DNA from: Tatumella citrea | GTDB taxonomy: Bacteria; Pseudomonadota; Gammaproteobacteria; Enterobacterales; Enterobacteriaceae | DNA: 64,000 nt | Assembly: GCF_002163585.1 (NCBI RefSeq) | Contig: NZ_CP015579.1 | Span: forward strand, 1,984,001-2,048,000 | Reading direction: 5' to 3' | In this document: in pieces, positions 42,843 to 51,743 of the stretch | Layout: each line of letters begins with the position of its first letter | How positions within the stretch are numbered: position 1 is the first letter of the stretch | Position numbers and translations under genes: made by a program | The notes under the pieces: model-generated | What the model was told of the DNA's origin: nothing | The model's database searches: none | The model's input: only the letters and a program-made list of their open reading frames with translations

Positions 42843-43685
42843 ATGAGTACCCCTCAACCTCAGCAGTCGGGGCGTCAGCCTGTTCGTAAAAAACGTGGCA
42901 ATTTGCTGACTATCGGTAAAACCCCGTCGCGGGCACAGTTTTTGTCAATTTCCGTGGCAGTCTTTGTTTTCTTATTGCTGGCCTGGTGGCTGGCCACTTC
43001 CGGCGGGTATGTGAAGCCGATTTTCCTGCCAGGTATCGACAGGGTCTGGGATCGCATGGTTGCCCTGGCGCTGAATGGCACTTTACTCAGCGATATTGGC
43101 AGCAGTCTTTACCGGATTGTTATTGCCTTCGCTATCTCTTCGGTGATGGCGATTATTATCGGGGTGCTGGCGGGCTGTTACGGACTGTTTAAAGCTATTT
43201 TCGAACCGCTGGTCGATTTTATCCGGTATATGCCAGTGGTGGCCTTTGTCCCGCTGACTATTCTCTGGACAGGGACTGATGACAGCCAGAAATTTCTGGT
43301 GATCTGGATTGGTACCTTTTTCCAGCAGGTACTGATGATGATGGATGCTGTTAAGCGTGTGCCTGGCGATTTTGTCGGACTCGGCAGAACGCTTGGTATG
43401 CCTGATCATAAGATCCTGTTACGGATCGTCATTCCGTCAGCATTACCAGCTATCTGGGATGCGCTGCGTATCAGTCTCGGATGGGCATGGACGTGGCTGG
43501 TACTTGCCGAGCTGGTGGCTTCCACCTCCGGACTGGGCTACCGGATCGTGGTCTCTCAGCGTTATTTTCAGACCGATACCATCATCGGTTACATCCTGCT
43601 GCTTGGCATTCTGGGGCTGATTACCGATCAGTTAATGCGCGGTGCTGAGCGAATTCTGTTTCGTTACAACCGGAGACGTTCCTAA
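42843..43685 (+). CDS. ABC transporter permease, NitT/TauT type
   Basis: 280 residues, six hydrophobic segments, with the BPD permease loop 'LGRTLGMPDHKILLRIVIPS' and 'ALPAIWDALRISLGWAW'. It forms the inner-membrane channel. ATG 42843 has TGGAG upstream; an in-frame ATG at 42822 lacks a site. The stop overlaps the ATPase start by one base (TAATG). Confidence 0.92.
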   Translation: MSTPQPQQSGRQPVRKKRGNLLTIGKTPSRAQFLSISVAVFVFLLLAWWLATSGGYVKPIFLPGIDRVWDRMVALALNGTLLSDIGSSLYRIVIAFAISSVMAIIIGVLAGCYGLFKAIFEPLVDFIRYMPVVAFVPLTILWTGTDDSQKFLVIWIGTFFQQVLMMMDAVKRVPGDFVGLGRTLGMPDHKILLRIVIPSALPAIWDALRISLGWAWTWLVLAELVASTSGLGYRIVVSQRYFQTDTIIGYILLLGILGLITDQLMRGAERILFRYNRRRS

Positions 43686-44446
43686 TGGCTACCCTCGAAC
43701 TTCATCAGCTTGAAAAAAGCTTCCCTATGGGTAAAAGCCGTCGTCGGGTGTTGAAAGAAATCGATCTGACGCTGAATGATAATGAATTTGTCTCGGTGGT
43801 TGGCACTTCCGGCTGCGGTAAAAGTACCTTGCTGTCGATTGCTGCGGGACTGGAAGAATTTGACAGCGGCGATGTGCGGGTGGACGGCCAGTCGATCACC
43901 GGACCCGGGCTGGATCGCGGCGTGGTATTTCAGTCTTATACCTTGCTTCCCTGGCTGACCGCGCGGGGCAATATTGAATTCGCCCTGAAAGCCGCGGGTA
44001 CACCTGCCCGGGACTGTCGGGAGATTGCTCAGCAGCATCTGGAACTGGTGAAGCTTGGTGCTGCGGCCGATCGCTGGCCAGGCGAGCTTTCCGGCGGGAT
44101 GAAACAGCGCGTCGCTATCGCCAGAGCGCTGTCATATCGCCCGAAAATCCTGCTAATGGATGAACCGTTCGGTGCGCTGGATGCAATGACCCGTCATCAG
44201 ATGCAGCAGTTGCTGATCGAAATCTGGGAAAAGCACCGTCTGACGGTGATGTTTGTCACCCATGATATTGAAGAGGCGGTCTGGTTATCCGACCGGATAG
44301 TGGTCATGGGTCAGGGGCATATCGATACTACTTTCGAGGTAGGGCTACAGCGACCAAGGCATGAGGGGATTAACCGAACCTCTGAATTTACCGATCTGCA
44401 GCACGAAGTTCTGCATCGTATCCATCAACATTCTACTGTTTATTGA
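43685..44446 (+). CDS. ABC transporter ATP-binding protein, NitT/TauT type
   Basis: 253 residues with Walker A 'GTSGCGKSTLL', Q-loop 'VVFQSYTLLPWL', signature 'ELSGGMKQRVAIARAL', Walker B 'ILLMDEPFGALD' and switch His in 'MFVTHDIEEAV'. It powers the importer. It is coupled to the permease gene (TAATG) and followed after 16 bp by the HisD-like dehydrogenase. Confidence 0.95.
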   Translation: MATLELHQLEKSFPMGKSRRRVLKEIDLTLNDNEFVSVVGTSGCGKSTLLSIAAGLEEFDSGDVRVDGQSITGPGLDRGVVFQSYTLLPWLTARGNIEFALKAAGTPARDCREIAQQHLELVKLGAAADRWPGELSGGMKQRVAIARALSYRPKILLMDEPFGALDAMTRHQMQQLLIEIWEKHRLTVMFVTHDIEEAVWLSDRIVVMGQGHIDTTFEVGLQRPRHEGINRTSEFTDLQHEVLHRIHQHSTVY

Positions 44447-44462
44447 TAATTAAGGATTGGTT

Positions 44463-45791
44463 ATGTCTGTTTCTTTTCACGATCTTTCACTGGCAGATGA
44501 ATTACCGGCCCAACTGTTTCGCCGGACTGAATCTGATTTGTCGTTTTTTACCGAAAAAGTTAAACCGATTATTGAAGCAGTTCGAACCGAAGGCGATCAG
44601 GCATTAATCCGCTTTGGTCGGGAGTTCGATGGCGTGGTGCCGGAACATTTTTCTCTGAAAGCGACCGAAGAAGAATTTGAGCAGGCGTTTGCCCGCATGG
44701 ATCCTGAAATTATCGAAACGCTGCGTATGTCGGTCGCCAATGTACGTGTTTTCCATGAAGCACAAAAACCGGAAGAGATGTGGTTTAAAGAAATGCTGCC
44801 AGGCGCATTTGCCGGGGATCGTCATGTGCCAATTGATTCAGTTGCCTGTTATGTGCCGCGGGGTAAAGGTTCGTTTCCCAGTGTACTGATTATGACCGCG
44901 GTTCCTGCTGTGGTTGCCGGAGTTCCTCTGCCGGTTGTGATTACTCCGCCGGGACCGGATGGGCGGGTTGATGATGCCACGCTGGTGGCTGCCCGGCTGG
45001 TGGGTATTAACGATATTTATAAATGTGGCGGCGCCCAGGGAGTGGCAGCGGTGGCGTATGGCACGGCAACAGTGCCCAAATGCCTGAAAATTGTCGGTCC
45101 CGGTAGCCCGTGGGTGGTTGCGGCAAAACGACAGTTGTCCGGACTTATCGATCCGGGCGTTCCTGCCGGCCCAAGTGAAAGTATTATTCTGGCTGATGAT
45201 TCAGTTAACGGAGCACTGGCTGCGCTGGATCTGTTAATTGAATCGGAACACGGTCCGGACTCATCGGCTTATCTGGTGACCTCCAGCCCGGAAGTTGCCC
45301 GTGAAGCGATCGAAGCTCTGCCTGGTTACTGGCAGACCATAGGTGAGAAGCGCGCTGGTTTTTCACAGGCAGTGCTGGGTGGAACTCATGGCGGTGTAGT
45401 GTTAACTAAAGATTTCGCCACGGCAATAGAGTTCGTCAATAGTTATGCGCCGGAACATCTGGAGATTCTCGCCAGTGAACCCATGGAAGTCATGATGCGT
45501 ATCCGCAACGCAGGCGAAATTTTGCTCGGGCCGCATACTCCGATCACTCTGGGGAATTTTATGCTCGGTCCGAACGCGGTCCTGCCGACCAATGGCGCAG
45601 CGAAAACTGCCGGACCGCTGTCGGTGTTTGATTATATGAAACGGATATCGGTAGCCTGGGTGACCCCGACGGGGTATCAGACGCTGGCGCCAAACGCTAG
45701 ACGTTTTGCCGGGTATGAAGGATTCCCTGGCCATGCACTGGCGGTATCTGATATTCGTCAGGATTTACTGAAGGGTCGTGGCGATGAGTGA
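44463..45791 (+). CDS. HisD-like dehydrogenase paralogue (not the biosynthetic enzyme)
   Basis: 442 residues of the histidinol dehydrogenase fold: 'VACYVPRGKGSFPSVLIMTA', 'YKCGGAQGVAAVAYGT', 'ESEHGPDSSAYLVT' (zinc His) and 'NSYAPEHLEI'. The biosynthetic motif GDYASGxNHVLPT reads 'GNFMLGPNAVLPT', so the zinc-ligand Asp is replaced and the enzyme probably has another substrate. A known relative is HpsN, which oxidises dihydroxypropane sulfonate to sulfolactate. ATG 44463 has AAGGA upstream. It overlaps the next gene by 8 bp. Confidence 0.85.
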   Translation: MSVSFHDLSLADELPAQLFRRTESDLSFFTEKVKPIIEAVRTEGDQALIRFGREFDGVVPEHFSLKATEEEFEQAFARMDPEIIETLRMSVANVRVFHEAQKPEEMWFKEMLPGAFAGDRHVPIDSVACYVPRGKGSFPSVLIMTAVPAVVAGVPLPVVITPPGPDGRVDDATLVAARLVGINDIYKCGGAQGVAAVAYGTATVPKCLKIVGPGSPWVVAAKRQLSGLIDPGVPAGPSESIILADDSVNGALAALDLLIESEHGPDSSAYLVTSSPEVAREAIEALPGYWQTIGEKRAGFSQAVLGGTHGGVVLTKDFATAIEFVNSYAPEHLEILASEPMEVMMRIRNAGEILLGPHTPITLGNFMLGPNAVLPTNGAAKTAGPLSVFDYMKRISVAWVTPTGYQTLAPNARRFAGYEGFPGHALAVSDIRQDLLKGRGDE

Positions 45792-47067
45792 GTGCCGGCG
45801 CCCACCACTGGCTGCCGAAGCCAGGCTGTTAACCCGGCAGGGGGAGTGGCAGGCAGCCGCCGAAAAGCTGAAACAATTGATCAGTGAAGTTACCGGTCGT
45901 AAGGCGGTAACACTGACCATAAATCGCGATCAATACAGCCTTAACTCACTGAACGGCCGGGTTACTCTGGACGATCAGCAGACCTTCTTTTTCAAGTATC
46001 ACCACGAAGAGGGAGAAGAGAGTACGGTAGAAGAATATTACCGGGCTGAATTGTTACGGGAACATGGGTTTCCGGTGGATGTGCCGTTGTTCACCTGTGG
46101 CGAACCCGGGCGACAAATCCTGTTGTACAGTTTGCGTGATGACCGCCGGCTGGCCGATGTCTGCCGCGACCTGGAAACCCGGCACGACTGGCAGGCCATA
46201 GTGCCGGTGGTCAAAGCGCAACGCGAAGCGGATGAACTGCTGCTAAGACAAACATTACCGACCCTTCGACAGGCTTCCTCAGAAGAAATCGCGGGTGAAG
46301 CCATTCATCAGTTGTTTTATCACCGGCTGATTTCTGACGGAGTGACTCCTGGACTGGGTGGCAGGGTTGCGGCTTTCTATATCGGGAAAAGTTTTCTGTT
46401 AGGTGACCAGCAGATTGAGTGGCAGCAGCTGAAAGATATGCACTGGTGTATTAATGGTGTGTTATATCCGCACACTCTGGAATCACTGTTCCTTGAATCC
46501 GGCCAGCGGCTAAATCCGGATTATCTGAACGGGCAGGGAGTGGTGGTAGCACACGGTGACGCTCATAATGCCAATGTCTGGTATGAAGAGAGTGACCCTC
46601 CGCGACTGGTTAGTTTTGACCCCGCCTTTGCCGGAAGTGCCATCCCGTCACTGCTGGCTGAAATTAAAGCCACATTTCATAATATTTTTGCTCATCCTTG
46701 CTGGTTATACGAGCCTCAGGATGCGGAAGAACGTTACAGTGTCACAGTAACTTTGCAGGATAATCAAATCAACGTGACTCATAACTGGCAGCTCACTCCG
46801 TTACGTGAAGCATTTCTGGCCAGCAAAGGTGATTTGTACTGGAAGCCATTGCTGGCCACGCTGAAAGACAAAGGCTGGTTACCGGATGACTGGCAGCGGA
46901 TTGTCCGGCTGGCATTATTTTGTTGCCCGACGCTGGTCATGGATTTACGTGCCGGAGCGGCGGGCCAACATAACCCGGTCAGCTCAGCAATCGGTTTGTC
47001 AGTGGCTGTCATGCTGGGCAGTGGCGGCGACTCACACTTCAGTGAATGGCTAAACAGCCTAATCTGA
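45784..47067 (+). CDS. Kinase-like phosphotransferase (APH/choline-kinase fold)
   Basis: About 427 residues. The C-terminal part has the APH-type catalytic loop 'VVAHGDAHNANVWYEE' (HGDxHxxN) and the metal-binding 'VSFDPAFAGSAIP'. The N-terminal part contains 'GRVTLDDQQTFFFKYHHEEG', a Lys-bearing beta strand, so ATP transfer looks possible. Natural substrates in this fold are amino alcohols, sugars or small hydroxy compounds. It overlaps the HisD-like gene and precedes two more dehydrogenases, implying a phosphorylated intermediate. The start could also be GTG 45778. Confidence 0.72.
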   Translation: MSECRRPPLAAEARLLTRQGEWQAAAEKLKQLISEVTGRKAVTLTINRDQYSLNSLNGRVTLDDQQTFFFKYHHEEGEESTVEEYYRAELLREHGFPVDVPLFTCGEPGRQILLYSLRDDRRLADVCRDLETRHDWQAIVPVVKAQREADELLLRQTLPTLRQASSEEIAGEAIHQLFYHRLISDGVTPGLGGRVAAFYIGKSFLLGDQQIEWQQLKDMHWCINGVLYPHTLESLFLESGQRLNPDYLNGQGVVVAHGDAHNANVWYEESDPPRLVSFDPAFAGSAIPSLLAEIKATFHNIFAHPCWLYEPQDAEERYSVTVTLQDNQINVTHNWQLTPLREAFLASKGDLYWKPLLATLKDKGWLPDDWQRIVRLALFCCPTLVMDLRAGAAGQHNPVSSAIGLSVAVMLGSGGDSHFSEWLNSLI

Positions 47068-47090
47068 ATTCCCTACATGAGGAACAGAGA

Positions 47091-48053
47091 ATGAAAGTCG
47101 TAGTTCTTTATGCACCAGGTGATCTCAGAGTTGAGCAGAAAACATCGCGTATCCCGCCCGAAGGCTGGGTGCAGGTAAAAGTCTTACGTGCCGGGATTTG
47201 TGGTTCCGACCTGCATAATTTCAGAACAGGTAAATGGATGACCGGTCAGCCAGTCACTCCGGGACATGAACTGTTCGGTGTGGTAACCGGTCAACAGAAC
47301 AGCGCGACATTCGCCAATGGTTGTCGGGTTGTTGCCGATTCGCGGGTTTGGTGCGAGGAGTGTGATGCCTGCCAGCGGCAGGACTTCCAGCTTTGCCAGA
47401 AGCTCGGTTTTGTCGGAGAGGTTTTTGACGGTGGATTTGCTGAACAGGTGTGGTTGCCTGAACGTAATTTACTACGGGTTCCCGACGAGGTTCCGGACGA
47501 CATTGCTGTTCTCAGTGAGCCGCTGGGGGTGGCATTACGGGTCGTCACTCAACTGAATCCTCCCAACGGTGCAACGGTGAAAGTTGCCGGAGGTGGCACC
47601 ATTGGTGGTCTGGTCGCATTGTTGTTGCACCACCTTAAAGGGTGCAAAATACAGCTTGCCGAACCTAACAGTGAACGTTACCAACGGCTGGCAGCGGTGA
47701 TTCCGTTGCAACCGGCGGGGCAATTTAGTTATGCCGTAGAAGCTACCGGCATCGCTTCGGTGCTGCGCCAGCTCAGTGAGCAAATTTCCGCGGGAGGGAA
47801 GATTGCTCTGGTGGGGATCTTCCATGATTCCGCCGGGCTGGATTTTAACTACTGGGTGGAGCGGGAAATCAGCCTGGTAGGCTGCAGTGTATTCCGTGAT
47901 GAGCAACGTGATGCACTGGGGATAATGGCAGAACTGACAGCGGAGTTACGACAGCTGACTGCTCCGGTTATTCCACTGGATGATGTTCCGGCAGCTTACC
48001 AGCGCTTACTGGCCGGGCAATCCGGCTACCTCAAAACGGTGATCCAACCATGA
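47091..48053 (+). CDS. Zinc-dependent medium-chain alcohol dehydrogenase
   Basis: 320 residues. The catalytic zinc site includes 'GICGSDLHNF' and 'PGHELFG'; a structural zinc site is suggested by the Cys series in 'CEECDACQRQDFQLC'. The NAD motif is 'KVAGGGTIGGLVALLL'. It resembles IdnD/threonine-type sugar alcohol dehydrogenases. ATG 47091 follows GAGGAACAGAGA; a longer in-frame reading starts inside the kinase-like gene. It overlaps the SDR gene by 4 bp (ATGA). Confidence 0.9.
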   Translation: MKVVVLYAPGDLRVEQKTSRIPPEGWVQVKVLRAGICGSDLHNFRTGKWMTGQPVTPGHELFGVVTGQQNSATFANGCRVVADSRVWCEECDACQRQDFQLCQKLGFVGEVFDGGFAEQVWLPERNLLRVPDEVPDDIAVLSEPLGVALRVVTQLNPPNGATVKVAGGGTIGGLVALLLHHLKGCKIQLAEPNSERYQRLAAVIPLQPAGQFSYAVEATGIASVLRQLSEQISAGGKIALVGIFHDSAGLDFNYWVEREISLVGCSVFRDEQRDALGIMAELTAELRQLTAPVIPLDDVPAAYQRLLAGQSGYLKTVIQP

Positions 48054-48811
48054 ATAAAATGAATGCTTTTTCGCTCAGTGGCCAGCGGGCATTGATAACC
48101 GGAGCGACGAGAGGTATAGGCCTGGCGATTGCCACAGGACTGGCAGAGGCTGGAGCTGAGTTAGTTATCAGCGGTCGTCATCAGCAGAGTGTCGATCAGG
48201 CTGTTGACCAGCTGCGCAGTCAGGGATATCAGGCTGATGGTATCATACTGGATGTCACCGATATTCCCGCGATAGAAACCGCAATTGCTGCTGCCGGTGT
48301 GATAGATATTTTGATTAACAATGCCGGAACTGAACAGGTGTGTGCCTCGGAAAACGTGACTGAACAGCTCTGGGATACCATTGTCGGAACAAATCTGAAA
48401 GGTGCATTTTTCTGTGCTCAGGCCGTCGCAAAATCGATGCTGGCCGCGGGACGCAGTGGCAGCATTATTAATATCTGTTCACTGACCAGCCTGGTCGGTG
48501 TTGCCGGGGCAGCCGCTTACGGCAGTTCTAAATCGGGGCTGGCGGGGTTAACCCGGGCACTGAGCACCGAGTGGGCCGGGCGGGGAATTCGTGTTAATGG
48601 TATTGGACCGGGTTATTTTGAAACCGAATTAACCGAAGTGTTCTACCGTGACACTCAATGGCGTGAAACCATGCAGCAAAAAATACCGCAGCAACGGTTC
48701 GGGGAACTTGAAGATTTAAAAGGGGCCGCTGTGTTTCTGAGTTCAGCAGCAGCCCGCTATATCACCGGTCAGATACTTTATGTTGATGGTGGTTATCTGG
48801 CGGCACTCTGA
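48050..48811 (+). CDS. Short-chain dehydrogenase/reductase (SDR)
   Basis: 253 residues of the classical SDR family: cofactor motif 'TGATRGIGLAIATG', 'INNAGTE', catalytic Ser in 'INICSLTSLVG', 'YGSSKSG' (Tyr/Lys), and the C-terminal 'ITGQILYVDGGYLAAL'. It oxidises or reduces a secondary alcohol. It is coupled to the zinc dehydrogenase, and its last 19 bp overlap the convergent FMN dehydrogenase gene. With the upstream dehydrogenases it could racemise or stepwise oxidise a diol or polyol. Confidence 0.92.
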   Translation: MNKMNAFSLSGQRALITGATRGIGLAIATGLAEAGAELVISGRHQQSVDQAVDQLRSQGYQADGIILDVTDIPAIETAIAAAGVIDILINNAGTEQVCASENVTEQLWDTIVGTNLKGAFFCAQAVAKSMLAAGRSGSIINICSLTSLVGVAGAAAYGSSKSGLAGLTRALSTEWAGRGIRVNGIGPGYFETELTEVFYRDTQWRETMQQKIPQQRFGELEDLKGAAVFLSSAAARYITGQILYVDGGYLAAL

Positions 48812-49950
48812 CCCGACGGGGTATAGAGTAAGTCAGGTGTCAGTTCTCCAGGTGATGTACAGCCCAGCTGCGCAAGTGTCTGCGAGGTCTCGCCGATTAG
48901 CGCAGCAATGGTTTTATCAAGTTGCGCCCGCCCGCCAACAGCGAGTGCATACAGTAATGGCCGGCCAAGTAAAACCGCATCTGCGCCAAGAGCCAGCGCT
49001 TTCACGATATCTGTGCCGCGACGAAACCCGCTGTCGATCAGTAAAGTGAAACCGGGTCCCGTCTGACGGCGGATTTCCGGTAACACGGTTAACGGGCTGA
49101 GTGTGCCGTCGAGTTGCCGTCCACCGTGGTTTGAAATGACAATACCAGTAGCGCCGATACTTTTTGCCAGTAAAGCATCCTGTGGTGTCATCAGGCCTTT
49201 AATGTATAAATCTCCCTGCCACAGTGAGCGTATCCACTTCAGGATCTCCCAGTTTAAAGTTGTATCCATCTGACTGGCAAAATAGCCCGCTCCGCCAGCG
49301 CCTTTTTGGTATTCCGGCGGCAAATAGGGCAGCAGATTACCGAATCCGGGCATTCCTGCGGGAAGCAGGGTTGAACAAAACCAGCGTGGTTTCATGGCAA
49401 CTTCGGCCATTGCCCTGTACGACAACTTCATTGGGCGTCGGTAATGGCGTTTATCTCTTTCACGGTTGCCGAAATGAACGGCATCAACAGAGACCACCAG
49501 AGCACTGCAGCCAGCACGGGTAGCTCTTTCAAGCAGATCCCGGGTGACCTGTCGGTCTTTTAGTACATACAACTGAAACCAGCGGTCTCCGGGGGAAGCC
49601 TCTGCGACTGACTCCATCGCGGCAGTAGATACAGTACTCTGGATATAGCCGATACCTGCCTGTGCTGCTGACTGAGCAAGCATCAGATCGGCGTTATGCC
49701 GCAGCATACCGTTATAGCCAGTGGGGGCAACCAGCAGTGGCGCTGATAAACGGCTGTTACCCAGGCTGACAGAAAGATCTCTCTGGCTGGCATCCCGTAA
49801 TACCGACGGCGCAAACAGCCACTGGTCAAATGCACGACGGTTAATTTGCAGGGTTTTCTCATCCTCTGCGCCGCCATCAATATAATCAAAAACAAAGCCT
49901 GGCAGTATGCGTTTTGCCTGGTTACGCAGATCGTCAGTATTAAGAATCAT
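48793..49950 (-). CDS. FMN-dependent alpha-hydroxy acid dehydrogenase (LldD family)
   Basis: About 385 residues. Family marks are 'LPGFVFDYIDGGAEDEKT' at the start, 'LLVAPTGYNGMLRHNADLML', and the FMN/active-site segment 'VISNHGGRQLDGTLSPLTVL' with the catalytic His. Members oxidise L-lactate, glycolate or mandelate to the keto acid. I chose ATG 49950, which fits homologous N-termini; a GTG at 49986 is in frame. It is convergent with the dehydrogenase operon and divergent from the GntR gene, so it may oxidise the hydroxy acid made by that operon. Confidence 0.88.
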   Translation of the reverse strand: MILNTDDLRNQAKRILPGFVFDYIDGGAEDEKTLQINRRAFDQWLFAPSVLRDASQRDLSVSLGNSRLSAPLLVAPTGYNGMLRHNADLMLAQSAAQAGIGYIQSTVSTAAMESVAEASPGDRWFQLYVLKDRQVTRDLLERATRAGCSALVVSVDAVHFGNRERDKRHYRRPMKLSYRAMAEVAMKPRWFCSTLLPAGMPGFGNLLPYLPPEYQKGAGGAGYFASQMDTTLNWEILKWIRSLWQGDLYIKGLMTPQDALLAKSIGATGIVISNHGGRQLDGTLSPLTVLPEIRRQTGPGFTLLIDSGFRRGTDIVKALALGADAVLLGRPLLYALAVGGRAQLDKTIAALIGETSQTLAQLGCTSPGELTPDLLYTPSGQSAAR

Positions 49951-50066
49951 AGCAATTTTATTAAGCCTCGCTTTGTCAGGTATCACGGAAGTGAAAATCC
50001 ACCTCCGGAATGGAAAACTTTAGTTATCTTCTGGCAACCGTAATTGCCGGGTACAGAGCGCAATAA

Positions 50067-50082
50067 CCTGAATATATTCAGG
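50067..50082. promoter_or_regulatory. 16-bp perfect palindrome CCTGAATATATTCAGG
   Basis: CCTGAATATATTCAGG equals its reverse complement and is directly followed by a second symmetric site AACGG-TAT-CCGTT (50083-50095). It lies about 120 bp upstream of the FMN dehydrogenase start and 280 bp upstream of the GntR gene. It is an operator candidate for an unidentified regulator. Confidence 0.5.
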
Positions 50083-50133
50083 AACGGTATCCGTTTTGCA
50101 TAAAACATCTTCAGAATGAAGCATTGAGCGGTA

Positions 50134-50155
50134 TTGTCTGATCATGTGTAGACAA
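50134..50155. promoter_or_regulatory. Candidate GntR operator, TTGTCT-N10-AGACAA
   Basis: TTGTCT (50134-50139) and AGACAA (50150-50155) form an inverted pair. The minus-strand reading TTGTCTACACATG (50155 to 50143) is almost the same as TTGTCTATACATG before the ABC operon at 41733. It lies between the divergent FMN dehydrogenase and GntR genes and may control both. Confidence 0.6.
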
Positions 50156-50365
50156 CCTGGCCAGTACTATGCAAGAGATGCGCCATGATTCTCAGTGACT
50201 GATTTATTGCCAGAGGGCGTTACTTAGTGCCGTACTGGCAGAAAGCTGCTCCGGCACGGTGCAGTGTGCAGCAAACAGGGGCAAAACAAACGGCTCTGCG
50301 GGACGATTTTAGGGGTGGAATCCGCCGTCGGAAAATATCAGTCAGACGTGACACAGGAAAATACT

Positions 50366-51124
50366 ATGACCGTGAAAAGTGCGATTACACAGCTGACGGA
50401 AGCAATGAGTGATCTGCCCGCGCCAATTTATCTGCGGGTAAAACAAGCCATTATCAGTCAGATCTCTGAAGGTGTCTGGAAACCTAATCAGAAAATACCT
50501 TCGGAAAATGAGCTGGTCAGTAGCCTGGGTGTCAGCAGGATGACTATCAACCGCGCGCTGCGTGAACTGACCAGCGAAGGTTTTCTGCTACGAATGCAGG
50601 GCGTCGGAACCTTTGTAGCAGAAAGCAAAGGCTATACCGAGATGCTGGAAGTGCACAATATTGCTGAAGAGATAAAATTGCGCGGCCATCAGCATACCAG
50701 TCGTACCATCTGGCTGGAGGAGGTCAAAGCCAGTGCGGAACAGGCTGCATTGCTCGGGCTGCGTGCAGGGCAAAACGTTTTTAGTTCACGGATTATCCAT
50801 TATGAGAATAGTGTGCCGGTACAGCTGGAAGACCGACTGGTAAATCCACAGGGTGCACCAGACTATCTTAACCACGATTACCAGACTCAAACGCCTTACA
50901 CCTATCTGATGAATGTGGCACCGTTGTCGGCGGGAGAGCATATTGTCGAGGCAGTTATGGCAGACAGTGAACAACAACAGTTACTGGATATTGATGACCG
51001 GGAACCTTGTTTATTGATTCGCCGCCAGACCTGGAGCCAGTCTACGGTGGTGACCTACTCGAAATTTCTCTATCCCGGAACGCGTTATAAGTTACTGGGT
51101 AAATTTAGCGGGCGGGGGCAGTGA
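50366..51124 (+). CDS. GntR-family regulator, HutC subfamily (UTRA domain)
   Basis: 252 residues. The winged helix 'PSENELVSSLGVSRMTINRA' with 'LLRMQGVGTFVAESK' is followed by a UTRA effector domain ending 'FLYPGTRYKLLGKFSGRG', very like HutC. HutC proteins repress catabolic operons until a pathway compound binds. ATG 50366 has CACAGGA upstream. A shared operator sequence before this gene and before the ABC operon makes it the likely repressor of 41793-48811. Confidence 0.9.
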   Translation: MTVKSAITQLTEAMSDLPAPIYLRVKQAIISQISEGVWKPNQKIPSENELVSSLGVSRMTINRALRELTSEGFLLRMQGVGTFVAESKGYTEMLEVHNIAEEIKLRGHQHTSRTIWLEEVKASAEQAALLGLRAGQNVFSSRIIHYENSVPVQLEDRLVNPQGAPDYLNHDYQTQTPYTYLMNVAPLSAGEHIVEAVMADSEQQQLLDIDDREPCLLIRRQTWSQSTVVTYSKFLYPGTRYKLLGKFSGRGQ

Positions 51125-51743
51125 TAAGCAACAACGGGTATCGATAATCCGGAGACTTACTATTTGATTCTCTTCCAGCACCAGAACCAGTTGCTTGTGA
51201 TGATTTACTAAACAAACTTACTCTCCCGACTCCGTTTATCAACCCCTTGGTCAAATCAGTGATCAGGGTAGCGACAGAGCGGTTTAGCACCGCTCAGAAA
51301 CGTCCGGCCACAGCCTCATAGTTATCCCGATGCCGTATTGTCATCTAACTGTCTAAAATAATTGTTTATCCTGACTGCTGATTTGTCAGGACCGATTGTT
51401 CAGCGAATCACGATGCCCGGACTGGAAAATAAGGGGAGGAGAGTGACCGTAGTTGATTTTACCGGCATTAACACCAGGGGTGTTTAGAGGTTTTTGTGTG
51501 CCATTTCGCACTGAATGTACAACCAAATCACGTCTGAACACTATTAGTTACAAAGCAACAAATAATTTGTGCTCAGCCATTAAGTTCTTTGTGACTGATT
51601 TATATAGATATGTCGTGAGTATCTGCAAAAATTAACTATTGAGCCCGGGGGTAAAAAAAACTATATTAGCCGCGTTTTATATACATACTTTTTTAACCTA
51701 TTTTTCAATCCGGCCAACATGAGGTCCGGGTTGTAGGAGAGAT
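51125..51743. other. Intergenic region before dat-ddc
   Basis: About 620 bp without a supportable gene. It holds a hairpin GAGCGGT/ACCGCTC (51277-51295, loop TTAGC, no T-run) after the GntR gene. A second small stem, AACACC/GGTGTT, is at 51470-51484. From 51590 an AT-rich leader leads to the TAGGAGA ribosome binding site of dat. Confidence 0.4.

Noticed and set aside
51453..51635. Short rightward frame in the leader of dat
   Set aside because: No ribosome binding site, odd composition, no recognisable product.
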